A DNA stretch of 64,000 nucleotides, taken from Daphnia carinata. Its lineage: Eukaryota > Arthropoda > Branchiopoda > Diplostraca > Daphniidae. Below are positions 20,831 through 32,467 of the stretch, piece after piece. The notes beneath the pieces are model-generated. The model searched no databases and was not told the origin of the DNA. It saw only the letters and a list, made by a program, of their open reading frames with translations. The position numbers and the translations under genes are program-made. The stretch spans positions 8,656,778 to 8,720,777 of the forward strand of contig NC_081336.1 in NCBI RefSeq assembly GCF_022539665.2, in the 5' to 3' direction. How positions within the stretch are numbered: position 1 is the first letter of the stretch; each line of letters starts with the position of its first letter.

Positions 20831-23010
20831 TTTGAATCGGAGTGTGATGCGCTGACGTGACGTGAATTGTATGGACCAGCAGTTTTTTCTTCACTCAAGA
20901 GTACTGTGAACAAAAACTGCTAGTTTAGCTTTAATTTGCGCAAATGTGTGGCACATTCTTTAATGGGAATGCTAACCAATTTCCACTTAACTGATGATTG
21001 ATTAGTTATTTAAATTCAAATGAATTCAAATTTTACCTTTACTTCCTCTGCAATCGGATATATTCCCTTTTCGAGGATGTTGTTCAACAATACTGAAGGG
21101 AATGCAACCCTGCACATTAAATTATAGATTAGGTTGTTAGGTTATCGATCGCTTAACAACAAAATATCAAATACTATCCGCTTATCTTTACCTGTTTGTT
21201 TTGCTTGCCACACGCTTTTAACAAATCCCCGCTTTTGGTATGCCTTTTTCTAAATATTATTGTTTTTTTCTTTCCTTTTGTTCGTAAGAATGCCAACATT
21301 TTAGTAAAACTGCATGGTAAATGGCAAATCATTCTTTCATTTTGGCGAAACATTTTTTATTTTCTCGCAAAATAGCAAAGGTTTTCGCATTACATGAATC
21401 GATTACGTGCTCTTCCATTCCCCGCTTTACCTGTTTATTCCGATTCGGAATGGACGAATCGATGATACGGGCCACTGCCAGCCTTGTTCCACATCGATAA
21501 CGAGGTTGGAAGAGTGTAGGTGAATGATAGTACAGCCAGTTTATTGCCTTTTTATGCATATTGTTGCTATAGGGCATTTCATTGGTGTGATGTTGGAACA
21601 ATCATTTTGGTCATTTCGTATTCTATTTGATAGATTTTATGGTAGGAGAAATTCTGTTTCGGAATTCATTATGTGTGCAATCGAAAATCATTTGCTTTTA
21701 TACTTGAACGATTCGATGACATAGAAACTTGTGTAGTTTTTTACGTATTTTGCATTTGTTTTTATAGAAAAAGGCCCGCAAGTTTTTTGAAATTTAATGC
21801 TTTAAATTATTAATCCTAGATGGCACTGTCAACGTGTCAAACAAAATGGGGGGAGTTATCCCTGACCCCTAACCCCCAAAAACGGTTTCAGTCCCTTACG
21901 AAACAGGTACAAATTTGGGAAGCATCTTTTCTAAAACTCTGATGATGTAATTAGGTTAAATCTTATTATTTTTATTCAGTACTTTTAAATGCAAACCATT
22001 TTAATTACCAAATTTTTTATTTATTTCATTAGGTTCAGTTTGGCGCCATTGTAGGTGGTTGTTACCGGAAGGGGTAGGAAAAAAAGGATATTCAACATGG
22101 CTGACGTCGTCACTGGCGAATTTGTCTGTACCATGCTTAAGATACGTAATTGATTTAAGTTTTGCTCGTTTCAAGAAAGATACGTTATGTGTTACGTAAT
22201 CCATTTCCTGCAAGGTATTTATTTTGTCCATTAAAATGCTGCTCCCAAAAGTGATCATTTTATTTCTGTGTCATTTAGGATAGAAAACTTATATGGGTCA
22301 GCAGTAGTCAGATCTGTACCCATATATTAATTGACCACATGTTAAAGGACATGTGGTTTGGATGTGTCCTGCATAGTTAGCACGGAAGACAAAGGATCTG
22401 AAAATGCAATCAGTGAGTGGTTCACTAGTTCTAAACGACTCCATTTTTCACAGTATATGTGAATTGGACGAAGTTACTTAAGTTATTGCATTTTTAGTTA
22501 TTTAGTTAATTTTCTTTAACTTCTCTTGTCATCGTCAATTTTTGGATTGCTTTTGAAGAATTAAGTCAAATTTGTTATGTTATTCGTAACCTTTTTTTCT
22601 TAGTCTGCTTCGTTAGTGCTGTCCTTACGTAAGTTGCCAATCGAAGGCAACAAGACATGAAGCAACTGCAATTGCTAAGGCTATTTAACACATTCGATCC
22701 TTGATGCAGTCCCCATGTCCTACCAACCCTTCCTAGATGAGACAAGTTAGCTTAATTTTTCTGAAAAAGAAATATCACTTAGGTAAAATGGATTTCTTAA
22801 TATGTTGGCTTTTGAGGACTTCAACTTACAATTTAACCGATTTTGCATTTTTTTTAAATAGCAATTTGAAATTTCAGGTCAGTCAAGATTTCATGGAAGT
22901 TGACTGTATAAAGAAACAACCGAAGACAAGACGATGGTCGAACACATCGCTGTTACCTGTTCCTCGAACAAGAACAATTTTATGTTACAATGAATATGCT
23001 GGGCTGAGGA
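20831..23010. other. Intergenic; no gene firmly recognised
   Basis: AT-rich. A minus-strand frame at 22001-22258 (MDKINTLQEMDYVTHNVSFL then KRAKLKSITYLKHGTDKF...) looks somewhat coding but has no family match I recognise, and 21329-21601 (-) is weaker. No repeats of note. Confidence 0.3.
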
Positions 23011-23111
23011 ATGATCGCTGCGATCGTACTCATTGTGGCCATCGGTATTGTTACTGTCACTGCAACCGCATTTTTCCGCAAAGTTATACAAGCAAAAGGT
23101 TGTCAAACATT
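23011..23111 (+). CDS. Possible exon encoding a membrane anchor, cut by the scaffold gap
   Basis: The frame MIAAIVLIVAIGIVTVTATA then FFRKVIQAKG is a textbook single transmembrane helix followed by basic residues. It sits immediately left of the N run, with a possible donor (AAAAG|GTTGTC). A short upstream frame stops just before its ATG. Orientation is opposite to the mucin gene on the other side of the gap. Confidence 0.3.
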
Positions 23112-23211
23112 NNNNNNNNNNNNNNNNNNNNNNNNNNNNNNNNNNNNNNNNNNNNNNNNNNNNNNNNNNNNNNNNNNNNNNNNNNNNNNNNNNNNNNNNN
23201 NNNNNNNNNNN
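23112..23211. other. Assembly gap (100 N)
   Basis: Exactly 100 N, a conventional placeholder length. It abuts the repeat array of mucin A, so an unknown number of repeats and the 3' end of that gene are missing. Confidence 0.99.
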
Positions 23212-24395
23212 CTAGTAGGGACTGGTTGTTGGTTTAGATGTCGAGATAGTTGTCGATTTGTTGTTGGTCTTGTGGTTGGCGTAGTTGTCAGGATGGTTGT
23301 CGGTCTAGTGGTCGGCTTTATTGTGAATGTTGTAGTCTGTCTAGTGGTCGGCTTTGTTGTGAATGTTGTTGTTGGTCTAGTAGTCGGTTTTGTTGTGAAA
23401 GTGGTGGTCGGTCTAGTGGTCGGTTTTGTTGTCAGTGTGGTTGTTGGTCTAGTAGTCGGCTTTGTTGTGAATGTTGTTGTCGGTCTAGTGGTCGGCTTTG
23501 TTGTGAATGTTGTGGTCGGCTTTGTTGTCAGTGTGGGCGTCGGACTAGTGGTCGGCTTTGTTGTGAATATTGTTGTCGGTCTAGTAGTTGGCTTTGTGGC
23601 CAGTGTGGTTGTCAGTTTAGTGGTCGGTTTTGTTGTCAGTGTGGTTGTCGGTCTAGTGGTCGGTTTTGTTGTAAAAGTGGTGGTCGATCTGGTGGTTGGT
23701 TTTGTTGACAGTGTAGTTGTCGGTCTTGTTGTTGGCTTTGTGGTCGGTTTAGTTGTTGGTTTTGTGGTTTGAGCCTCCTGTTTCAGCCGTGGAAAAATTT
23801 GTTACCGTTGGTAGATTGGGCATGATTGATTACTAGGCACTATACTTAACGAGTAGTTGTTGAAAATGCAATGTATTTACACGTTATTTAGTTACTTAAG
23901 TAAAAGGCATATATCGAGACGTATTGCTCAGAAATTATCTATAACAACTACCTAACAAGATATTTCCCTACATCAATTGAAAGCTAATGTTGCACGAAGA
24001 AGGTAAGGCTTAACAGGTAAAGCGGAAATAATTCTTTTACAACCAAGCTTAAAAGTTACAAAAATACCTACAGGTAACTAGCCAAATTACGATACTTTAA
24101 CAAACATCGTAAAGGTGAATACCGAACAAAACTACTTAAATGTAATTTAACGTAACTGGTGTGCTTTAACAAAAGGGTTCAGCTTTTGTTTTAAAGCGGA
24201 GAAATTATCAGAAGATTATCTATGAATACCATTTAAAGATATATCTTGTCAACAAACAGAAAATCATAAACATTTTTTGGACTACAGCATTCCTGTCCCT
24301 TCTCAACTATGAAAAGTTTAATTATCTGAAACGTAAGTTACCGCAGTGATGGCGTAGGCAACAAATATCAAGACTAATACAGCGAGTAGTCTCAT
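23212..24395 (-). CDS. Threonine-rich secreted mucin-like protein A (3' end lost in gap)
   Basis: Exon 1 is 24395-24342 (54 nt) and encodes only the signal peptide MRLLAVLVLIFVAYAITA. After a 564-nt intron, exon 2 starts at 23777 with EAQTTKPTTKPTTKPTT and continues as degenerate TTKPTT/TTRPTTT repeats into the gap. Thr and Pro dominate, with no cysteines or chitin-binding domains visible, consistent with a heavily O-glycosylated secreted mucin. Paralogous to genes B, C and D, with the same exon structure and junction sequence. Expression site and role are unknown; epithelial or gut-lining secretion is only an inference from composition. Confidence 0.75.
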
Positions 24396-24457
24396 TTTGA
24401 AGCGTCGTTGAAAGAAAGAGACTGGTGTGCTATGCATGTTTGCAGTTTCTGCATCCT

Positions 24458-24465
24458 TATTTATA
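24458..24465 (-). promoter_or_regulatory. TATA box of mucin A
   Basis: TATAAATA on the minus strand, 63 bp upstream of the ATG, within the block CAGTATAAATAAGGATGCAG that is conserved in all four paralogues. Confidence 0.75.
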
Positions 24466-24469
24466 CTGA

Positions 24470-26895
24470 GATACTTCGACGTACACGTAGCTTTTCGGCA
24501 AAGCAAACGCAATCGCCCACACTTCCAGAAGGTGGTTGTTACAAGTACGTGGGTTGACAGTGTAGATGGACACACAAGGGGGGGGAGGGCAAGTTCTGCT
24601 GCAATTAACGCTAGAACGATTTTTTGTGAATTAAGAGCAATATATGGTAAATATGGTAATGCACATATGATGCTCTGCACCTGCGTCCATGGGCCAACTT
24701 AGAAAAGTAATGTGTATATATTTTGTATTTATGTAAAAATTTTATGGTTTTCAATCTAATTTCATATCTTTTCTGGAAATTTAGTCCACACTGATATCTG
24801 GGTTTTTATCTTCGATTTAAAATGACAGCACCTGCATTCGCATACGCCCACAGGAGGAGGTGCTGTAAATTTTAAATAATTATCCGACGTATTTCCAGAT
24901 GCTTTGCCGTTCATACAAGTAAATTGTCAATTAAAGTTAAAACAGATATTTTGTAAAATAAAAATTGGATGTTTGAAAATATACAGGTCTTTTTCCTGTG
25001 AAATAAAAACGATTTACAGTTTGGGTAATAATATAATTTACTATTACCTTAAGGAAAGGTATTTTTTGTTTTACAAATAATAATTTTGTGGGAAGTTTTA
25101 GGTTTTGGTTTTAGTTTTTGATGTAACTTAATTAATACATATATATATACTGTATATATTTTTATTTAGGCCAAATTGCAACGTTTCAGGGATGGGCATT
25201 AGCAGTGGAAGCGGGAAGTATTCTTGATGAATCATGACGAAGAAATGATGGTTGTATTATAGCTTCTGCTATGGTTTATCCATCAGTCATTTATACTTTG
25301 AAGGTACGATAAGGTCAAGCAATTCATTCCTAAGCAGGCGTTGGATTCGGAAAACCAATTTTCTAATTGCATTTAAAGTTGATCTTCTCGTTATCATTAA
25401 AAGTGAATGGCGGACATCACGTATATTAGTTATCCTTTGAAGGTTAACAAGAATTTTGGTATGTAATTAAGAGAAAACAAAGAATTTGGCTAAAGCCAAA
25501 TATCTCATGTTAATAGCCTAGGTTTTCAACTTTTGTTATTATTTACAGGACTACTGGCAGACAACACCCAGTAAGGCCTACTGTTGCTGCAGTTGTTTTG
25601 TCATTAACAACATAAAATCTTTACCTTACAAGGAACTTTCCCATTTTGCCTCATTTGTTTGCTGCGTAAGTGATGTTCTTTAATGTTAGTGTATAATTCA
25701 AAATATATTCATTTCATGCATGTTGCATAGAATATAACATTTATTTTTATGTATTGTCAGCTGTACCAGTACCAAGCTTGGAACTAGTGTCCCATGGAAA
25801 TTGTATGCATGTTCTGCAAACGAGTATTGCCACTGCCATTTTTATTAGCCTTTTCCTGTTCACGTAGGCAATCCTGGTCAGGTTGGTGTTTAAAAAAAAT
25901 GTTTTCTTTTGTTGTTGAATGATCATCTTCTGAAATCAAGATTGTTGGGCTGTCAAATATTTTAAGCTAGTTGTCACTAAAGTTCCACTTGTTATGCTAA
26001 CTCCATTACTTTCTTCTGCATTACCTAACCTAATTTACAGTATTTCATTTTCTTATTACCTTTTTGTCTTGAGTACCCTAGATTTTACTGATTCAAGATT
26101 TATTGTTTAAGTTTATGCAGGTGTTCAAAAATGCCTACATCAAAAGGAAAAAACCTTCGTTTCCTCGACGAGGTTTTGTGAAATCGCTGATTATCCACTG
26201 AAGTCTCTTCAGTTTGCAGTTTCCAATATGTGCATCAGGTTGGAGTTTGATAGAAGAAAAGGCCTGTAAAAGTAAAAATTTTGATTTATATTTCCCCTGC
26301 GTCATACTTTTTAAAATCGCAAAGTGCACTTTTGATATTTACACTTGTTTTAATCAAATGCAATTCCCCTAACTTACGCCGATTCCTTTTGAGATATTTG
26401 CTAAGAGATAGTTTCAGGTCAGTTACCGGTTTGTGGAGGAAGTCACATCTAAGTCGATCACCAGATCACCATTGTTTTCTTGCATAGACTTCGTACGTTA
26501 AATTGATTTCGTCTCTTGCTTATTTAAGCAAATTTAAAAAGACTTTTAGTCAGTAATGTCATGATTCTATTGAGTTGAAGCTACTCTAAGTGCTGTAAGT
26601 TAAATTTTGATTTGATTTTCGTTGTTGCCTGATGGTGGTTGCAGTTTTAGTTTCCAATTATATTCGTATAGCCGCAGTAGAATTCAAGAAACCGAGTCTA
26701 GTCTGCCCCGAGTTTCTAAATTGTTAGAGAAAATGCGTACATTTTTGTGTGTGCCGGTAATTTGTCCCAGTTTACCCATTCAAAAACTCTACGTATGCAA
26801 AGACCCGATCCATTTCAAAGGAAGCGGATGCAGCTGTGTAGATTAACATGTGTTGATTGTTTTGGCATTGTCGTGCTTGGCGCAATGGACGGTCG
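24470..26895. other. 5' flank of mucin A, paralogous to the flanks of genes B, C and D
   Basis: Non-coding for the most part. Recognisably similar to 47100-48790 (C) and, more distantly, 30710-31900 (B/D), for example AAAATGACAGCACCTGC at about 24820 and 31030. A plus-strand exon-like block ending at 25665 (...CCCSCFVINN then IKSLPYKELSHFASFVCC, GCTGC|GTAAG) aligns with the exon at 31754-31836 of the B unit and is deleted from the C unit. Confidence 0.5.
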
Positions 26896-26901
26896 AATGC
26901 A

Positions 26902-26991
26902 GAGCTAGCTAATGCAGAGCTCGCTAATGCAGAGCTCGCTAATGCAGAGCTCGCTAATGCAGAGCTAGCTAATGCAGAGCTAGCTAATGCA
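26902..26991. repeat. 15-bp minisatellite, six copies
   Basis: AATGCAGAGCT(A/C)GCT is repeated about six times in tandem, ending in diverged copies. The paralogous position at 48812-48860 carries only two to three copies. No evidence that it is translated. Confidence 0.85.
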
Positions 26992-27316
26992 ATGCTTTCA
27001 AATGCCACTCGCAACTGTGCCAGACACATATGGCGTTGACGCGAATGCGGCTTGGTTTGGTGTATCACATGTTGGTATCCAGCTTTTTATTTCTCTCTCC
27101 TTTTCATTCTTGTTATTATCGTAATTTTACTTTATTAAACTTAAACTAACTTTATTAACATTAATTTTACTGAGTTGTCCATCAAATGCCATATACGATC
27201 TGTAGTCTTATGGCTAACGCCGATGTTAAAGTTACTACTTACTGATTTCATGATTTTTGCACTGGCCAGTTCGATTAAACATCGAAGTTAATTTGATTCT
27301 GTTTATTCATTCACAG

Positions 27317-27435
27317 ATCGAAAATCCGATTTCAACCAGTAAACATCGACCCACAGTTCACCTGTACGGCATCGGTAATAAAGGATCCTCGAAGCCATCT
27401 ACCTTCCTGGAGCACCGTGTTTATGTCAACAACAG
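27317..27435 (+). CDS. Putative exon of an unrecognised gene (copy 1)
   Basis: Bounded by TTCACAG|ATCG and AACAACAG|GTAGGC, open throughout (IENPISTSKHRPTVHLYGIG then NKGSSKPSTFLEHRVYVNNR). The same 119 nt recur at 49176-49294 with one difference, and a decayed relative sits at about 38580-38680. No family recognised. Confidence 0.3.
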
Positions 27436-28229
27436 GTAGGCAAATCTTAAAATATTCTCAACCAACCCATGGTTTCGCGTTGCCTATCTCTAGTGCCCAT
27501 TTTTTTATTTAATCACACCCTGGTGTTGACCGTCAACGTTTCACGTTGTGACAATTGCATTCCGTCAAGAGGAGGTGGGAGGGAAATGGAAACAGTCTGG
27601 TGTTGCCAATTTATGGGCTTTTGTCACGTTACGTTATCTCCTGGTTTCATTTCGCTGCTCTGAATTCATTCCACAGCGAAGCTCCCCAAGCAACTGAGCT
27701 ATTGCATTGCCATAGAAAACCACAATGCGTCAGCATAACGCCCGTTTTATTTTTGTGTGCGATTGCCAAGTCATTTGCTTTTGCATTGAGCCAATTGCAT
27801 ACGAGCTACCCCAACCAAGTGGGCGATAGTTTGTGAGATATCTTGTTTTTCTCCGTTACATAGTCGTGAACTCCGGGATTCATTCGCCGTGAAATTCGCG
27901 ACTACGTTTGTTAGCTTATTTTCACTCCCAGCGCCGATAGAATTTCGTTCGTCTCCACGTTCGCCCAATGTGAAAAGGAAACCGGGAATAATGAAATCTG
28001 TGTTTGGTCGGCTTTTTCTGCTCTTTCACTTTTCTTTTTTGTAGATGGCAAATTTTGAACTGTTTTAGTTGCTTACAAGGTTGTTTATTGGGACTATCTA
28101 TTCGGTTTAACGGTCAATGGGGGCAAATTTAATTCGAGTGACATGATGGTTGTTGTTAACTTGAATATACTTTTGCGTAAAGGCAATTCCTCCCGAAAAA
28201 AAAAACGTGTTGCGAAACAATTTGAGGTA

Positions 28230-29013
28230 CAGTACCTGCCGAAAGTTTCCGGACAGCCGAGAGCGGCTTATGGAAAAACCGGTTTTTCTTTAAACTCTTA
28301 AAAATATACTAATCATCGGACATAGATGATTGTGAAAATGAAATTTTTCCTTAAGATTAGTTTTATACATGATTTTTGGGGGAATTTTTTCTTTCACGGG
28401 AAAGGCCCCTTAAAATAGCTGGCAAAAGTAGTATAGTTGCCGATTTTCCTATTTATCTACTTTTTAAATCGGAGCGGAAAATATTCAAGGGCGCTACAGC
28501 GGCAGCAGCAGCCGCTATAGGCTCTAAAAAAATTTTTCCGCTCCGATTTATTATGTAGAGGAATAGGAAAATCGGCAACTATGCGGGATGAGAAGATAGC
28601 GCAAATTTCCTTGGAATAAAAATTTGCCGTTTTTAACTCGAAATTAAAGTGATTCTGCATATGGCGTGATATGCAAAATCCCATATTAGATTATAGTTTA
28701 AATGATGCTCTTTTTTTTTGAGCCCAAAAACGCCCTCGTAGCCCCATTTATCGTCGCGTACATGAGAGCCAAAGTAGCCCCATTTACTACTGGCCCTCTC
28801 GACTGTCCGGAAACTTTTGCCAGCTATTTTAAGGGGCCTTTCCCGTGAAAGAAAAATTCCCCAAAAAAAATCATGTATAAAACTAATCTTAAGGAAAAAT
28901 TTCATTTTCACAATCATCTATGTCCGATGATTAGTATATTTTTAAGAGTTTAAAGAAAAACCGGTTTTTCCATAAGCCGCTCTCGGCTGTCCGGAAACTT
29001 TCGGCAGGTACTG
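28230..29013. mobile_element. 784-bp MITE-like element with long terminal inverted repeats and TA target duplication
   Basis: Ends CAGTACCTGCCGAAAGTTTC... and its reverse complement, with inverted repeats running about 180 bp inward on each side (they include AAAACCGGTTTTTC and the ATGTCCGATGATTAG region). It is flanked by TA (28228-28229 and 29014-29015). The paralogous site in copy 2 at about 50112 reads GAGATACGTC with a single TA and no insert, a clean empty site. TA duplication and CAGT-type ends fit the Tc1/mariner superfamily; no transposase is encoded. The centre contains further inverted segments around a GCAGCAGCAGCCGC core. Confidence 0.9.
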
Positions 29014-29267
29014 TACGTCTTAAAACTCGTAATAATTTAATAGTAAATTGCTGCTGAAATGATTATGTATTGCCAATTCCTTACACCCGGGATTTATAGG
29101 CCAGATTACAGTTTTCTTTTTATCTAACTAAATGGAAAGAAAGGAAAGTAGCTCAAGCGCACAAGCCATTGTGTTCACTTGGAAATTGAATTTTGCGTTG
29201 TTGTAATTGTAGATTCTGTTGGTGGCCCAGCAATCGTCGTTTTTGACTCAGCGGTCGTCGTTGTTGT

Positions 29268-30643
29268 CTAGGCCGTTGTTGTTGTTTGCTCGGCCGTTGT
29301 TGTTGTTGGCTCGTCCGTAGTCGTTGTTGGCTCGTCCGTAGACGTTGTTGGCTCAGCCGTAGTAGTTGTTGGCTCAGCCGTAGTAGTTGTTGGCTCGTCC
29401 GTAGTCGTTGTTGGCTCGTCCGTAGTCGTTGTTGGCTCGGCCGTAGTAGTTGTTGGCTCGTCCGTAGTCGTTGTTGGCTCGTCCGTAGTCGTTGTTGGCT
29501 CAGCCGTAGTCGTTGTTGGCTCAGCAGTTGTCGTTGTTGGCTCAGCAGTTGTCGTTGTTGGCTCAGCAGTTGTCGTTGTTGGCTCGGCCGTTGTCGTTGT
29601 AATTGCAGGTTCAGTTGTCGTTGTGGGCACGGTGGTTACAGTCGGATTTGTGGTTGGCTTAGTTGTTGGTTTGGTTGTTGGCTTGGTTGTTGGTTTGGTT
29701 GTTGGTTTGGTTGTTGGTTTGGTTGTTGGTTTGGTTGTTGGCTTGGTTGTTGGCTTGGTTGTTGGCTTAGTTGTCGGCTTAGTTGTCGGTTTAGTTGTGG
29801 GCTTGGTTGTCGGTTTAGTTGTGGGCTTGGTAGTCGGTTTTGTGGTTGGCTTTGTGGTTGGCTTGGTGGTTGGTTTTGTGGTCGGCTTCGTTGTCGGTTT
29901 TGTGGTCGGCTTTATCGTCGGCTTCGTTGTCGGCTTGGTGGTTTGAGCCTCCTGTAACAGCCGAAAAATAGATTTCGTGCATAAGCGAAAGTGTAGTCTA
30001 CAATTATAGGCACCATGTAATTAAAAGATCAGTTATTGTAATTCCAAAAAGCAAGCATTTTGCGATTGTAAATTCCTTTCTCTATACGAGAAAGGAACAG
30101 TAACTGTAAAGTCTTTCTGCATTTTACCATCAATTTATGCTGTTCCTATTTGCTTTCGTTCGTAAACCGAAGCCTTTGTTCACTTTGAAGTTTCTGTTAT
30201 ACCTTTAAATATTCCGCACAACCGTTAAACCAGTGGTTAAATTAAATATGAATTTTAGCAAACTGCGTGATACAGTTTTCTTAAGTTTTATCGTATTTGA
30301 GCGAAATTAAATTTTTTTACAGACACAAACCCTACAGAAACTGTTCCACAAAAGCCTTACTACATAAGACGCAACAAAATCTACTAATATGCAGGTAAAC
30401 GTAATCTATACCTTCTTACCAAAATTAGCTCCACGTTTGTATTAAATGGGACAAATCAACAAAAAATTACCTTACGGCAACGTTCAAACGTATGTTATTT
30501 TTCAATCAACGAAAAAGCGTCAGCCTACTAAAACGCTTCTATCACTTATCAACTAAAAGAGGTAAAAAAATTTTTTATATGTTACTTACCGCGATAATGG
30601 CGTAGGCAACAACTATCAAGACTAAAACTGAGAGTAGTCTCAT
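29268..30643 (-). CDS. Threonine-rich secreted mucin-like protein B
   Basis: Exon 1 is 30643-30590 (signal peptide MRLLSVLVLIVVAYAIIA). After a 638-nt intron, exon 2 29951-29268 starts EAQTTKPTTKPTIKP. The whole is 245 aa and in frame. The N-terminal half of exon 2 is built of 12-bp TTKP repeats; after TVTTVPTTTTEPAITTTT the C-terminal half is built of 21-bp repeats encoding TTTTAEP/TTTTDEP. Only Thr, Pro, Lys, Glu, Asp and Ala occur in quantity. The periodic switch from Lys-bearing to acid-bearing repeats makes the chain strongly bipolar in charge. Nearly identical to gene D except for repeat numbers. Confidence 0.82.
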
Positions 30644-30701
30644 TTTGCAGCGCTGTCGAAAGAAACAGGCAAGTGTAAAATGTCGACTGTTTCTGCATCC
30701 T

Positions 30702-30709
30702 TATTTATA
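30702..30709 (-). promoter_or_regulatory. TATA box of mucin B
   Basis: TATAAATA on the minus strand, 59 bp upstream of the ATG, in the same conserved context as in the three paralogues. Confidence 0.75.
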
Positions 30710-31753
30710 CTGATAAATTTCCACGTACGTGTAGCTTTCTGGCAAACGCAACGCAAACGCGGTCGTCCATACTTCCAATGGTGGCTATAAGTGCGTGGGT
30801 TGACAGAGTATATTGCACGTACGTGGCATTTAAGCCAGTCCTGGAAAAAAAGGGCTGCGCTAGTTAACGCTAGAACGATTTAAGAAAAGTAATGGATAGT
30901 GAGTGAATATGGCGACGCAGTTGTTCGCGGCAAATGTCCATGAACATGTGCCTAAAAGCCAAATGTATGTGATAGAGCTTTTTTTCGAAATTCTGCATTA
31001 GACGGAGATCTGAGTTTTCATCGTCAATTTAAAATGACAGCACCTGCTGCGTTGCGTGAGGTGTGTATTTTCTGAAAATGTTACGATATATTTCCAGATA
31101 GTGTGCCATTTTCGCAGTTATTTGTTAAACAAGAGTTGAAACAGAAATTTTGAAAAAGTGAAAGGGTTTTAAGAAAATTTAATACTATAGGGCTTTCAGG
31201 TTAATTGATAAATAGTTCTAGTTTGACCAATACGGCAGTTTACTGTTCTCTGAGAAAATGGCCATTTTTAACACTTGATCTTTTTTGCATTTCTTTTATT
31301 TTTTTAGATTTATAGTTTTTATTTTGATTTGACATATTATTTTTTATTTTAGGTTATATGGCAACTCCTAGTGGAACGGTAAAGAGGGGAGCACTGTACG
31401 CGAAACACCACTAACAAAACATTGTTTTATCGGAAGCTGTTATGTTTATAACAGCAAGCTCATAATTTACACATTGAAGGTACAAAAAGGTAAACAATTT
31501 ATTCTTCAAAGTGTGCTGAAAGGACGAATCAGACTATCGTGGCGTTCCAAAATTTATATTTTAGTACCCAAACATAAGAGAGGTGCACGGTTAGGTCAAC
31601 AACAACTTTGTATTGACAGTTAACAGATTGAAAAAAAAACGAATTAATAAGTTCTTGGTCTAAGCAATATAATTGATGTTAATTGCATGTGTTTTGATTT
31701 TATTATTATTTACAGGATTGCTGGCAGGCTACATGAGCCATTTTTGATTACAG

Positions 31754-32467
31754 GTGTTGTGCTTGTTGTATCATAACCTATGCCAAAGTGTATGGCTCCG
31801 AGGAGTTGCTCACATTTCTTCAATTTGGTTGCTTATGTGAGTAATATTCTATTAACTTAGAGTTTGAGATGAAATTTATTTGAAACCAGCATCATTGCTT
31901 GCATGCTGCATAGAGGAATGTCTTATCATCTGTATAGTGTTCTGCAGAACAGAACCATGATTACAAATAGAGTAGTTTACCAGAAAATTGTTTGTGTGCT
32001 CTGCAAGCAAATGCTAAGTGTACAAAGGGTGGATTTAAATAGACCTCAATCCAGAGAAGGAAGAGTCCACTAAATATTGCATTTGTTGATTGGCAGTTAT
32101 GCCAATTTTGTTTGTCAGACAACCAACAACAATAACCTATTGGAAAGCTTTCTAGAAAATTACGGTATGTACGAGAGTTCGTCATGTCTAATTTCACACT
32201 TTAATTGCAGAGTTTATTCGGAGCTATGATTGTGTTGTGGTAGTGCTTGGGTGCATTGCGAGGAAATTCCATGAGATCGTCATACAGGTTAAATATGTGG
32301 TACTTGTGTTGAAGGCTAAATTTTCAACTTATGGTTAAATTACATCTCCAAATTAGAATGTTGGCTCTTTATCCAAGATACCTAAGGAAAGCCCTGCTGC
32401 TGAAGAACTGTCCAATATCACCGGCAAATACATTCACATGAACAATGATGGATTAACTTTACAGTGA
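31754..32467 (+). CDS. Putative 3' exons of an unrecognised gene (copy 1)
   Basis: Exon-like blocks on the plus strand: 31754-31836 (G|TGTTGTGCTTGT..., reading [20 protein letters not shown] then FLQFGCLC, donor TTAT|GTGAGT); about 32211-32288 ([20 protein letters not shown] then HEIVIQ, donor CAG|GTTAAA); and a last block ending at 32467 ([20 protein letters not shown] then [16 protein letters not shown]-stop). The last two join in phase; the first does not join directly without creating a stop, so an exon is missing or the gene is decayed. The Cys pattern suggests a palmitoylated or membrane-proximal segment, but I recognise no family. Identical layout in copy 2 at 53082-53795. Confidence 0.35.

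Noticed and set aside
29286-29957. Cys/Trp/Arg-rich plus-strand frames (CWLVRSRCWLV...) here and at 50385-51266, and GLVV-repeat frames
   Set aside because: Antisense readings of the mucin B and D repeats, with no initiation context or splice sites of their own.
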